From a virus, in IMG/VR virus record IMGVR_UViG_3300021962_000488, positions 1 to 28,777 of that record: a stretch of DNA of 28,777 nucleotides. One strand, given 5' to 3'. Positions 1-9,612 of this stretch are shown here, one piece after another; position 1 is the first letter of the stretch; each line of letters opens with the position of its first letter. The notes under the pieces are model-generated. The model made no database searches. It was not told the DNA's origin and saw only the letters and a program-made list of their open reading frames with translations. The position numbers were made by a program, and so were the translations under genes.

Positions 1-579
1 GAAGATATTCAAACTTTTGTCACAGACTCTATTCAGAATTTTAATCTAGATAATCTTAATAACTTTAAGTCAACTCTATTATACTCTAGGTTAGTCAATA
101 AGATTGATAATGCTCATTCAAGTATTGTCAGTAACGAAACTGATTATACTCTTATGAAGAAAATTATACCAACATTAACTTCTTCTAGAAACTATACAAT
201 AGAATTTAATACTGAACTGGATTATACATTACCTCCTCAACCATTGAATCACGTTTCTTATGATCAACACGCTGCAATATCGTCTAAGTTTTTTTATGCA
301 GGAGAACTTGTATCATTAGAAGATGATGGTGAAGGATTAATTCGTATAGTCAAGGAAGACACAGACGGTTCACACAAGACTGTAGTTCCTAATGTTGGTT
401 CTATAAATTATAATACAGGAACAATCGTATTAACAAACTTCTTGGTATCTGATTTTATCGGAGACGCAATTAGAATTTACGTTATGCCATTAAAGAAAGA
501 TAATAGTTCAAATAAGAATACAATTCTAGAAATTCCAAACGACGAAATTCGCGTAACGGTACAGATTGTTAGACAATAA
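1..579 (+). CDS. gp6: Baseplate wedge protein gp6, C-terminal part (5' end outside window)
   Basis: The reading frame is open from base 1 to the TAA at 577-579, giving 192 residues with no start needed inside the window, so this is the end of a longer gene. The ATG at 154 is internal and should not be used as the start. The segment reads like the C-terminus of gp6 from marine T4-like phages: a Y-S-R-L-V-N-K-I-D stretch near residue 32, a V-G-S-I-N-Y-N-T-G-T-I beta-hairpin motif near residue 133, and an ending with I-P-N-D-E-I-R-V-T-V. gp6 forms the iris ring that joins the baseplate wedges. The next gene starts in a TAATG overlap, which implies coupled translation. The gp6 name rests on these motifs and on gp8 lying two genes downstream. 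Confidence 0.72.
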   Translation, partial: EDIQTFVTDSIQNFNLDNLNNFKSTLLYSRLVNKIDNAHSSIVSNETDYTLMKKIIPTLTSSRNYTIEFNTELDYTLPPQPLNHVSYDQHAAISSKFFYAGELVSLEDDGEGLIRIVKEDTDGSHKTVVPNVGSINYNTGTIVLTNFLVSDFIGDAIRIYVMPLKKDNSSNKNTILEIPNDEIRVTVQIVRQ

Positions 580-2864
580 TGGTTGAGATTACTAAAAATA
601 TTTCTAATTTAATTGAGAATCAGTTCCCATCACTATATCAGTCTGATGGTAAAAATCTTATTGCTTTCATGGAAGCATATTATGAATGGATGGAACAAAA
701 TGAAAATCCACTCAACAGATCAAGAAGTCTTTTTAGTTATTCTGACATTGATCAAACTCTAGAAGAATTTATTCTATATTTCAAAAACACTTATCTATCT
801 GGTATTCAGTTTGATACTCTTTCTGAAAAAAGATTGACTGTTAAAAAGATTATTGATCTATACAGAGCAAAAGGTAATGAAAGAGCATTAAAATTACTAT
901 TTCAATTAGTGTTCAAAGAAGACATTGATCTATATTTTCCTGGTGATGATATCTTCAAGCCTTCTGATGGCATCTGGATTAAACCAGTATATCTAGAAGT
1001 ATCTCCTTCTGATAGAAATAAAGAGTTTCTAGGAAAACAAGTTAGGGGTCTAGATAGTGGAGCAACAGCATTCGTTGATCACATTGTTCGTAGAAAGATC
1101 GGATCAAAATTCGTAGAAATTTTTTATATTACGAATATTGTAAAAGATTTTATTGCTGGTGAAAGACTTGCTTATAATAATGATTATAATAATATTCCTT
1201 ACGTTTTAGGTTCACTATCAGATTTGCTTGTTGATGTACCTGGTTATAATTTTAGTATTGGTGATATCGTTAATTTATCTTCTATTCACGGCAATTTTGG
1301 TTTAGGTCGAGTAACAGAAATCAATGATGTTACTGGTGCTGTTAAGTTTACATTGAACAATATTCCTTCTGGTTGGGGATACGATGCAAATTCAGAACTA
1401 TTAATTTCTGAAACTGTAGTTGGATTCAGTAACATACAATTAGCAAGTAACACTCTTCCTTTCATTAAAGAATTTGATACTGTAACTTTAAACGTTCCAG
1501 CAAACAACGCAGCAAATGTAACTGCTAATGCATTTGCTTTTTCTAGTAATAATGTAGGACTAATAAATCTTTCTGGATCGTTGGGCAACACTCACACAAA
1601 AATTTATACACCAAACGGCAACGCAACAATAACTTTAATATCAACTGGCACTGATGCTAATGTCATTATCTCAAGTGTAAATCCAACCGAAACTGTTGTG
1701 TTGTTTACAGACTTTATTGCTGATCAAAATATTGATACTCCACAAGAATACTATGTTGACTTGCCTTTAAATTCCTCTCAATTTTATTTTCCTAAACTTC
1801 CTGCGGCAAATGTAGATAGTGATCCTTTAATTAATATTCTAGATTATGATATAAAATCATTGGGAGAAGTGGACGCAATCTTAACTATTAATCCAGGAGA
1901 AGATTATAATTTTGCTCCGTATGTAAAACTATATGAACGTCCCGTAGCATCAAAAAGAAAACAAGATTATATTATAGAGTTTGATACTCTAACTGGTAGA
2001 TTTGAAGAAGGCGAAATAGTTACAGAACTAGTTCCTATACAAGGAAATGTAGTTTCTTTGACCATAAACAATTTTGCCAATACATTTCAATACTATGAAT
2101 TAATATATCAAGACAACGGAGTTTCAAATACTGCAACTGGTGGAGTATTAACTATCTCTGGCAATACCGTTCAGATCAACGTGTTTAGCGGAACTTTTGT
2201 TACCAGTAATACTATACACGGATTATCTTCTAACGGAACAGCAAACACAATTACTGTAACAACTAGCGGATTGACTGGCGAAGCGATAGGCAGAGTTATA
2301 AGCGCGAATACATCAGTTATGAGTGTAAAGAGACTTTCTTTACTTCATAATTTTGAGGCAAATTCACCAAATCTTATCATCGGAGATTTAAGCGGTGCCA
2401 CAGCAAATGTTACTTTTGTTGATCCTGATTTAACTTCATTATATTCTGGAGAAAACGCAAACGTCACAACACAAGTATTTGCCGGCACCGGTGCTGTAAA
2501 AACATTAGCAATTCAAGACTCTGGATTTGGTTATATAAATGACGAACTTATAACTTTTACTTCTCAGAATGGACTTGTAAGCGGTACAGCGAAAGTTTCT
2601 GCCAATAAACAAGGCAAGGGCCAGGGATACTATGCTTCCACGAAGGGGTTCTCAAGTTCAGATAAATATATTCAAGACGGCACATATTATCAAACTTTCT
2701 CCTATGAGATTAGAGCATCCTTGAATTTAGATAGATATGCTGATATGGTTAGAGATGTGGTACATGTTGCAGGAACAAGAATGTTTGGTAAAATCATAAA
2801 GAAGTCAACGATTAATACAAACGCTCGTATAAACAATGATGACACTGGTCCAATTATAGGTTAA
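579..2864 (+). CDS. Baseplate/tail structural protein in the gp7 position
   Basis: This 761-residue protein lies between gp6 and gp8, the place of the wedge protein gp7 in T4 (which is longer, about 1030 aa). Residues 1-200 are mostly helical, with F-P-S-L-Y and an aromatic A-Y-Y-E-W-M-E stretch. The middle, about 200-650, is beta-rich and Asn/Thr/Gly-rich. The C-terminus has Y-Y-Q-T-F-S-Y-E-I-R followed by V-H-V-A-G-T-R-M-F-G, a tail I associate with structural proteins of marine T4-like phages. There is no signal peptide or membrane segment. The ATG overlaps the gp6 stop by one base, and the stop is two bases before gp8. A structural role is well supported; equivalence to T4 gp7 is inferred from gene order, since I do not see clear T4 gp7 sequence. 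Confidence 0.7.
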   Translation: MVEITKNISNLIENQFPSLYQSDGKNLIAFMEAYYEWMEQNENPLNRSRSLFSYSDIDQTLEEFILYFKNTYLSGIQFDTLSEKRLTVKKIIDLYRAKGNERALKLLFQLVFKEDIDLYFPGDDIFKPSDGIWIKPVYLEVSPSDRNKEFLGKQVRGLDSGATAFVDHIVRRKIGSKFVEIFYITNIVKDFIAGERLAYNNDYNNIPYVLGSLSDLLVDVPGYNFSIGDIVNLSSIHGNFGLGRVTEINDVTGAVKFTLNNIPSGWGYDANSELLISETVVGFSNIQLASNTLPFIKEFDTVTLNVPANNAANVTANAFAFSSNNVGLINLSGSLGNTHTKIYTPNGNATITLISTGTDANVIISSVNPTETVVLFTDFIADQNIDTPQEYYVDLPLNSSQFYFPKLPAANVDSDPLINILDYDIKSLGEVDAILTINPGEDYNFAPYVKLYERPVASKRKQDYIIEFDTLTGRFEEGEIVTELVPIQGNVVSLTINNFANTFQYYELIYQDNGVSNTATGGVLTISGNTVQINVFSGTFVTSNTIHGLSSNGTANTITVTTSGLTGEAIGRVISANTSVMSVKRLSLLHNFEANSPNLIIGDLSGATANVTFVDPDLTSLYSGENANVTTQVFAGTGAVKTLAIQDSGFGYINDELITFTSQNGLVSGTAKVSANKQGKGQGYYASTKGFSSSDKYIQDGTYYQTFSYEIRASLNLDRYADMVRDVVHVAGTRMFGKIIKKSTINTNARINNDDTGPIIG

Positions 2865-2866
2865 AA

Positions 2867-4687
2867 ATGGTTACTAAACAACTAACAACAAACGGTTATA
2901 GACTCCAGATGGCAAAGCAATTTGCTGAGTCTTTTACAGAACAAGCGAACACAATCTATTACATGTTCGCAGGAAAAACATCACCATATCCTGGCGGCGT
3001 TGTTCAAGACCTATATGACACATTCAAGACCACACAGTTTGATGCTTATAATAGTATGCTTTTTGGCAAGCATATTCAAGAAACTGACATTGCTTATATG
3101 ATCAAAAAGAATGCTTGGACTAGCGGCACAGTCTACGACATGTATGACGATGAAGATCCAAATTTAGAAGCAGAACAAAACTTCTTTGTTGTTGTTGACG
3201 AAGGTACGACATATTATGTTTACAAATGTTTATATAACAATAATGATTCTCCCTCAACAGAACAACCAACCTTTGCTGATACGTCCGCTCAAGACGAATA
3301 TTATGAAACAAGCGATGGATATATTTGGAAATATATGTTTCAGATGAGTTCTTCTACTTACGACAAATTTAATACAAGTAACTATATTCCTTTTGATGAA
3401 GATTCAAACGTTACAGGAAATGCTGTACCTGGATCAATTGATGTTATCATAACTGTAGATCAATATGGTGTAAAGTCTACCATCAGTGGATCGGGATATG
3501 ACAATTATTACACAGATACATTTAATGATCCACTCGATTTCACTAATAATCCATCGGGACAATCTTATTGTAGATTGGGTAATTCAGCATCTAAGACGGC
3601 CAGTTTCTATAACGGCTGTTATCTTATCGTTGTTGACGGTACAGCCGTAGGTGAATATGGTAAGATTACATCACACTTTATAAACACTTCTGGTACATGG
3701 GCTTACATGGACAGAGCGTTTGCGACTACTCCAGACAATACCTCAGAGTATCAGATCACTCCATCTGTTGTCATTCTAAACAGTTCCAACGACCCCGTAT
3801 ACGCTGAGGCTCGTGCTTTAGTTGACGCTAATACAGCAAACTCAATTTATAAGGTAGAAGTGCTTAATAGAGGTTCTGGTATATTTGGTGCTGCCGCTTA
3901 TGTTTTCGCTGCTAATCAAGTCGGTGTATCTAATACTGCGACACTAAGAGTTATAGCCTCACCTCGTGGAGGACATGGTTCTGATCCCCTATCAGAACTA
4001 TTCTGCTCTAGAGTAGGGGTAACAACCACATTTGCTAATAGTCAAAGCAATACAATAACAACAGACGGCGATTATAGAACAGTCGGTATCCTTAGAGATC
4101 CAATGTTTGCTAATGTTGTGTTTAATATATCTAGCGAAAATGGTACTTTTCAAGTGGGAGAAAGCGTAAGTCAGACATATTCAGGTAAAACTGCTTATGG
4201 AATAGTAGAAAATATTGGAGTAGGAACAGTTAAAGTATCAAATACTGTTGGATTCTTTACAACAGGATATACTATTGTGGGTAATACATCTTCTGCAAAC
4301 GCTCAAGTGGACACTATTATTAATAATGGAGTTGCTAAACAATTTGATACCTTTTCTCAACTATACAGATATGAAGGCACTTATGTTACGGCAACAAAAT
4401 TCACAGAGCATGAAACCGTATATCAAGCAAATGTTGCGATAGCAAATGCTGTCTTCCACTCAAACAATTCTTCCGGCAATACTGTATATCTTTCTGAAAA
4501 ATTAGGTCCGTTGTATTCTTCAAATACTCTTACTGGCAATTCAAGTGGTGCTATTTTCAATATAAATACAAGTTATGAACCAGATTTAGTTACGCAAAGT
4601 GGCGACATTCTGTACCTTGAGAATTTTGATGCTGTAAACAGATCAAACACACAGTCTGAAACTATTAAGTTAATATTAGAGTTTTAA
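2867..4687 (+). CDS. gp8: Baseplate wedge protein gp8
   Basis: The 606-residue protein matches the gp8 family as enlarged in marine T4-like phages (T4 gp8 is 334 aa). The N-terminus has the F-A-E-S-F-T-E-Q-A-N-T pattern and Y-Y-M-F-A-G-K-T-S-P-Y (about 19-41). Residues 117-176 contain Y-V-Y-K-C-L-Y-N-N and D-G-Y-I-W-K-Y-M-F-Q followed by N-Y-I-P-F, the classic gp8 signature. The C-terminus ends with G-D-I-L-Y-L-E-N and then S-E-T-I-K-L-I-L-E-F, also typical. The extra length is made of beta-rich repeats such as G-N-T-S-S-A-N-A near residue 476. gp8 joins wedge arms in the baseplate. The gene starts two bases after the previous stop. Confidence 0.82.
   Translation: MVTKQLTTNGYRLQMAKQFAESFTEQANTIYYMFAGKTSPYPGGVVQDLYDTFKTTQFDAYNSMLFGKHIQETDIAYMIKKNAWTSGTVYDMYDDEDPNLEAEQNFFVVVDEGTTYYVYKCLYNNNDSPSTEQPTFADTSAQDEYYETSDGYIWKYMFQMSSSTYDKFNTSNYIPFDEDSNVTGNAVPGSIDVIITVDQYGVKSTISGSGYDNYYTDTFNDPLDFTNNPSGQSYCRLGNSASKTASFYNGCYLIVVDGTAVGEYGKITSHFINTSGTWAYMDRAFATTPDNTSEYQITPSVVILNSSNDPVYAEARALVDANTANSIYKVEVLNRGSGIFGAAAYVFAANQVGVSNTATLRVIASPRGGHGSDPLSELFCSRVGVTTTFANSQSNTITTDGDYRTVGILRDPMFANVVFNISSENGTFQVGESVSQTYSGKTAYGIVENIGVGTVKVSNTVGFFTTGYTIVGNTSSANAQVDTIINNGVAKQFDTFSQLYRYEGTYVTATKFTEHETVYQANVAIANAVFHSNNSSGNTVYLSEKLGPLYSSNTLTGNSSGAIFNINTSYEPDLVTQSGDILYLENFDAVNRSNTQSETIKLILEF
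4561..4568 (+). promoter_or_regulatory. Possible late promoter box inside the end of gp8
   Basis: An exact TATAAATA lies in the last part of gp8, about 130 bases before the next gene's ATG at 4698. It could drive the DUF4815-type gene separately. It is inside a coding region, and in sequence this AT-rich several such octamers are expected by chance, so support is weak. Confidence 0.2.
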
Positions 4688-4697
4688 GAGGATTTAA

Positions 4698-7600
4698 ATG
4701 TCAATTCAAACTGATCTTAGCGTTGCTCCATATTTTGATGACTTCAAGGAGTCAAAGAATTACAACAAAATCCTATTTAAGCCTTCGGTTGCCGTACAAA
4801 CCAGGGAACTAAACCAACTACAGACAATTCTACAGAATCAGATTGAACGCTTTGGTGATAATATTTTCACAAAGGGAACTATTATCAATGGATGTAACTT
4901 TCAGTATTATACAAACTATCCTTATGTAAAGATCAGAGACTTACAGGGCGACCTTCAGCCAGTGGCTATGGGTAACTATACTGGTTTATTCGCAAAAAAT
5001 GGTGCAAATCTTGTTTCACAAGTTCTAGAAGTAAAGACTGGATACGAGTCATTATCGCCAGATTTGAATACTCTTTTTGTGAAATATCTAAACTCTGGTA
5101 CAACATATAATGCCAATGCATATTCAGCAGATGACGTTCTTACTCTATATGATGCAAACAATTCTATCTTCAAGGTAGTTGTTCCTGTTGGCGGCACTGG
5201 TCAAGGCTTTAGTAATTCTGACTCTATTGTGTTCATGTCTGCCATGACACTTAATCACTCAATTAACGTTGGTGATACCATCAACGATCCAGTATCAAAG
5301 GCCAACGGCGTTGTTGTTTCTATTAATACAACCGCTGTCTCTGGCGCAAATCTAATTTCAATTCGTCCATATGCTAACTCTCTAACAAACACTTCAATTA
5401 ATTCCACATCATGGACATTTACCACAGGCAATACTGTGTTAATTAACAATACTGTCTCGGCTGGAGTTACATCAATTATTGGTTCTGGAGCAACAGCAAC
5501 ACCAGTTACAGACGGCGTTGGTAAAATTAAAGACGTTCTAATGATAACACAAGGTGATGGATATATCATTCCTCCTTATGCCACTATCAAAACGTCAAAT
5601 ACCACCGCTAACGTTGCTCCTGCCGCGATCAATCTAACGGCGCAGAACTATCTAACAACATTAACAGTAGCAAATAACACTCTATCTGGTGCAACACCTC
5701 CAACTGGTTCTGGTTTTGCTTTTGGCGTTTCTGAAGGTGTGATCTATCAGAAGGGTTATTTCTTATTTGTAAATCCTCAGACAACCATTGTATCAAAGTA
5801 TACAAATAAGCCAGATGAAATCGCTGTTGGTTTCAGCACCTCAGAAGAAATTATTAATAGCAATATTGATAACACTTTATTAGATAATGCCAGTGGTTCT
5901 CTAAACTATCAGGCTCCTGGTGCTGATCGTCTAAAACTCACACCAGAACTTACTGTTATCTCTGCTGCTGACGCTTTAGGCAATACAGACTTCTTTACAA
6001 TCACACAATTCTCTCTTGGTCAGCCATATCTACAGAATCAAGAAACACAATATAGTAAAATTGGCGACAAGATGGCTCAGAGAACTTATGATTCTGCTGG
6101 TGACTATGTTCTTGATAACTTTATGCTTACAACCAAAACTGCTGCAAACACTATAGACGAAAGCGGATCTTTCAGAGTTACGATTGATCCTGGCGAAGGT
6201 TATGTTTCTGGCTATAAAGTAAAGACCACCAAAAATTATTCTCTTGTAATTGATCAAGGTATTGATGATACTACAGTCAATTCAGCAACAATCAATCTTG
6301 CTTATGGCAACTATGTTCTTGTTGATGAACTAGGCGGAACATTTGACTTTACTCTAGGTGATCTAGTTACACTATATGATACAGCGAAAGAGTATCTAAC
6401 TACAACAGCCGACTTTACAACAAACGATCTAACTGCCGTTGGTACAGCAATTGGTACAGCAAGAATTAGATCATTAGTTCTAGATTACGGTGTTCCTGGT
6501 ACTCCATCAGCAGTATATCGTATGTATCTATATGATATCAACATGTACACTGGTTACAATTTCAGAAGCGTAAAATCTATTCGTTATACAAACGCAACTT
6601 ATACTGGTATTGCTGATACTGTTCTTAGCGTAGATCCTGCAACTAATGAGTATATCGCCTCTGTTGCTAATACTTCTGGATCAGCAATGATCTTTGATAT
6701 TGGTTCAAAAGCAACACACACAACAGCAAATATTGCTTATTCATATAGAACGATAAAGACTGGAAATACTTCTGGTACTATTGAAGTTTCTCTTTCTGGC
6801 GATGAATATTTCCAATACACAGCAAATGCCGCTCTTTCTGGATCACAACTTTTAGATTTCGATTTAACATTTACCGCAAACGCTCAGGCCGCGGCTAATC
6901 TTACCGGGACTGTTGCCGTTGCTGCTTCTGGCAATAACTGGATTATTGGTTCATCAACAACATTTGTTTCTGATCTTGTTGCTGGCGATTATGTAAAAAT
7001 CTTTAGCAATACCATCACACAACAAATTCGTAGAGTAGATTCTGTTGTTAATAATACTTTAATCATAGTAAATTCAAACACTACAGTAGCAAATGCTTCT
7101 ACAAAAATCGTAAAATATTTCCCAGAAGACGCATACGTTTCTCTATCTTCCCATGGTGTTTCTGCTAATATTGATTCTTCTGGTCAATTATTGACAATTG
7201 ATTTAAATGAAACATTAAGTGCAAATGTTGAATATGCTATTTCAACAAATATTCTTGTTGTTAATGCTACACCATCAGTAAAGACTTCTAACAGAGATAC
7301 TACAGTAAAAATTAATATTGCTAATAACGCTAGTGGTAATAACACTGTTGGTCCATGGTGCTTGGGTGTACCTGATATCTTTAGATTGAAATCAGTAAGA
7401 AAGGCAGTTAATACAGCCATTCTCGCCGCTAATACTTCAACTTATACAAACTCAACATTTATTGATGTTACAAACGACTTCTATATTGATCACAATCAAA
7501 ATCTAGATTACTATGATTATGGATATCTTTATAAGAAGCCAAGATCAAACCTAGCATTAGCGAATAACGAAGGTCTAATTGTAGTGTTTGATCACTTTAC

Positions 7601-9581
7601 CAATTCAACTTCAGGCTTCTTTACAATTGATTCATATTCTATTGATGATACAAAAACATATTCACAATTGAACTCAACAAAAACAGGCGGCGATATCAAT
7701 ACAAATGAAATTCCTGAACTTTACACAACGTCAGGAAAATACATTGATCTCATTGACAGCGTAGACTTTAGACCAAGAGTTGTTGCTACAGCAAATACAA
7801 CAGCAGCAAACGTGAATATCTCTACAACAAATCCTGCCGCCCTAGACGCAAACAATAGATTCGGCGCGAGCAACACTCTTGCCGAAGTTGGATTTCCAGT
7901 TCCTGATAGCAGATTTATTTCTGATCTATCACACTATCTAGGTCGCGTTGACAGAATTGTAATTGATAAGACTGGTAGAATTTATGACGTTAAGGGTAAA
8001 CCAAGTAACGCTGACACTCTAAATGCTCCTGCACAACCAGCAGATACAATGACTATTAATCTACTGTATATTCCACCTTATCCAAATATTCCTCAGCAGA
8101 AATCTACAAATCTTGTTACAATTCTAGATAAGGGTATTGCCAACGAAAAGTTCTCTGTTCAAAGAGATGCTAACCACGAAATTGCTATACCTCTACTAAA
8201 TTCTGATAATATTAAAAATTATCAGGCAAGACGTTATTCAATGCAGGATATTCAAACTCTTGAAAAGAGAATTGCTATGCTCGAAAAGCAGGCTGCTCTA
8301 ACACAACTAGAAACACAAATAAAAGATTTAACTATTCCTTCTTCTCTTGATCCTGGTATTAATAGATTTAAATATGGATTCTTTGCTGACGATTTCAAAA
8401 CGTCATCCTATTCTGACATATTAAATCCAGAATACAACGCATCAATTATCAATAATGAAGTTGTAGCAAAACAATATTTCTGTAACTTTGAATTTAAATT
8501 TGCCAATACTGAAAATGCTACAGGCAAACTACTAAGTTTACCATACGATCAGTACACTATAACAAGTCAACTTGTTGCCACAAGCGGGCCAGTCATAACA
8601 TATCCTGCTCGTGGAACTTATATTACACAATATTGTTTAGGCAATGATTTATATTACACTCTCGCTGATGGTAATGGTGGAAGTTATGATGAATTACATG
8701 AAGCAAATAGTCCTACTTGCGGCGGCGGAACAACATATCCTCCTTATGGAACATATCTTCGCACATATTGCGGTTCAATTTATGATAAGCATGATGTATA
8801 TGCTAATGGCAGTGGCGGAGAATATGAAGTAGTTACACAAAATAGTCCGGATTGTGGAAAACCAATTGATCCTCCAACGCCGGTTCCTTTCGTGGGTATT
8901 CTAACAAGTAATCCCGATACCTTTACTCTAGAGACTACATCTTCTACACTAACATATTATACTTACGCATATTATGGATACAATAACTACGATTATGGAT
9001 ATTCATTCCAGGGTGGAGCCGCAGATTATTTTGTAACAACAACAGATTATTATGGATATTACGGCGGATATAATGGTTATTATCTAGAGGGAACTCAGCA
9101 AGAAACAAATTACTATTTCTCTGCTTCTCAGTCTTTCACATTTACTGCAACTGGATTGAAACCATTAACAGAACACACTTTCTATTTTGATGGTGCTGAC
9201 TTATCTTCAAGATGCCAACCTTTTGGTAAAAATCAAGGTGACGCTCTTGTGACTGATGCAAGTGGACAAATAAGTTTCACATTCTATTATGATGCCGGTA
9301 CACCAGAACAAACCACTGATTATTCTTATGCACAAAGTCTACTAAATAATCTTGCTGGTGATAAAGTTTGCACACTTACTGCGCCAAACTCACAAGCATC
9401 AAAAACCATAAGAATAGTGAAAGGTTCAGATTATCAAGTATCATCTCAACCAACAGTAACAACAACAGAACCTGTTGAAGAAACTTCGGTTCAGACTGAA
9501 CAAACCTTGACGTTATTGTTCCCACCAGGCGAAAATGCTGGTTGGTATGATCAATATGGCAATTTAGTACAACTTTATTAA
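4698..9581 (+). CDS. DUF4815-type virion structural protein (baseplate/fibre attachment)
   Basis: This 1627-residue protein opens with P-Y-F-D-D-F, then I-L-F-K-P-S-V-A-V-Q-T-R-E-L-N-Q-L-Q and Q-N-Q-I-E-R-F-G-D (about 11-54), the hallmark N-terminus of DUF4815 proteins in marine T4-like phages. Residues 736-810 hold a beta-module that recurs in the next gene. A short coiled coil (D-I-Q-T-L-E-K-R-I-A-M-L-E-K) lies near 1182. Around 1297-1390 are two copies of a Cys module, G-T-Y-(x)4-Y-C ... G-N-G-G-S-Y-D-E ... N-S-P-T-C-G. Residues 1415-1473 are extremely Tyr-rich (19 Tyr in 59). No signal peptide is seen. AGAGGA lies six bases before the ATG. It probably links baseplate and fibres; the family's exact role is not established. 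Confidence 0.75.
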   Translation: MSIQTDLSVAPYFDDFKESKNYNKILFKPSVAVQTRELNQLQTILQNQIERFGDNIFTKGTIINGCNFQYYTNYPYVKIRDLQGDLQPVAMGNYTGLFAKNGANLVSQVLEVKTGYESLSPDLNTLFVKYLNSGTTYNANAYSADDVLTLYDANNSIFKVVVPVGGTGQGFSNSDSIVFMSAMTLNHSINVGDTINDPVSKANGVVVSINTTAVSGANLISIRPYANSLTNTSINSTSWTFTTGNTVLINNTVSAGVTSIIGSGATATPVTDGVGKIKDVLMITQGDGYIIPPYATIKTSNTTANVAPAAINLTAQNYLTTLTVANNTLSGATPPTGSGFAFGVSEGVIYQKGYFLFVNPQTTIVSKYTNKPDEIAVGFSTSEEIINSNIDNTLLDNASGSLNYQAPGADRLKLTPELTVISAADALGNTDFFTITQFSLGQPYLQNQETQYSKIGDKMAQRTYDSAGDYVLDNFMLTTKTAANTIDESGSFRVTIDPGEGYVSGYKVKTTKNYSLVIDQGIDDTTVNSATINLAYGNYVLVDELGGTFDFTLGDLVTLYDTAKEYLTTTADFTTNDLTAVGTAIGTARIRSLVLDYGVPGTPSAVYRMYLYDINMYTGYNFRSVKSIRYTNATYTGIADTVLSVDPATNEYIASVANTSGSAMIFDIGSKATHTTANIAYSYRTIKTGNTSGTIEVSLSGDEYFQYTANAALSGSQLLDFDLTFTANAQAAANLTGTVAVAASGNNWIIGSSTTFVSDLVAGDYVKIFSNTITQQIRRVDSVVNNTLIIVNSNTTVANASTKIVKYFPEDAYVSLSSHGVSANIDSSGQLLTIDLNETLSANVEYAISTNILVVNATPSVKTSNRDTTVKINIANNASGNNTVGPWCLGVPDIFRLKSVRKAVNTAILAANTSTYTNSTFIDVTNDFYIDHNQNLDYYDYGYLYKKPRSNLALANNEGLIVVFDHFTNSTSGFFTIDSYSIDDTKTYSQLNSTKTGGDINTNEIPELYTTSGKYIDLIDSVDFRPRVVATANTTAANVNISTTNPAALDANNRFGASNTLAEVGFPVPDSRFISDLSHYLGRVDRIVIDKTGRIYDVKGKPSNADTLNAPAQPADTMTINLLYIPPYPNIPQQKSTNLVTILDKGIANEKFSVQRDANHEIAIPLLNSDNIKNYQARRYSMQDIQTLEKRIAMLEKQAALTQLETQIKDLTIPSSLDPGINRFKYGFFADDFKTSSYSDILNPEYNASIINNEVVAKQYFCNFEFKFANTENATGKLLSLPYDQYTITSQLVATSGPVITYPARGTYITQYCLGNDLYYTLADGNGGSYDELHEANSPTCGGGTTYPPYGTYLRTYCGSIYDKHDVYANGSGGEYEVVTQNSPDCGKPIDPPTPVPFVGILTSNPDTFTLETTSSTLTYYTYAYYGYNNYDYGYSFQGGAADYFVTTTDYYGYYGGYNGYYLEGTQQETNYYFSASQSFTFTATGLKPLTEHTFYFDGADLSSRCQPFGKNQGDALVTDASGQISFTFYYDAGTPEQTTDYSYAQSLLNNLAGDKVCTLTAPNSQASKTIRIVKGSDYQVSSQPTVTTTEPVEETSVQTEQTLTLLFPPGENAGWYDQYGNLVQLY
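8587..8865 (+). repeat. Two Cys-containing G-T-Y/Y-C repeats in the DUF4815-type protein
   Basis: Two consecutive modules of about 45 residues share Y-P-(x)2-G-T-Y-(x)4-Y-C, then Y-(x)3-A-(D/N)-G-(N/S)-G-G-(S/E)-Y, then N-S-P-(T/D)-C-G. Each has a paired Cys at its start and end, which suggests either a disulfide or metal-bound knot per repeat. I recall this repeat style from fibre-associated proteins of other tailed phages. Confidence 0.6.
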
Positions 9582-9612
9582 GACTATAGATATGCTTAGG
9601 AGAAAGTTTTAA

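Noticed and set aside
154-156. ATG taken as the start of the first gene
   Set aside because: The frame is open from base 1 and the upstream residues continue a gp6-like sequence, so this Met is internal.
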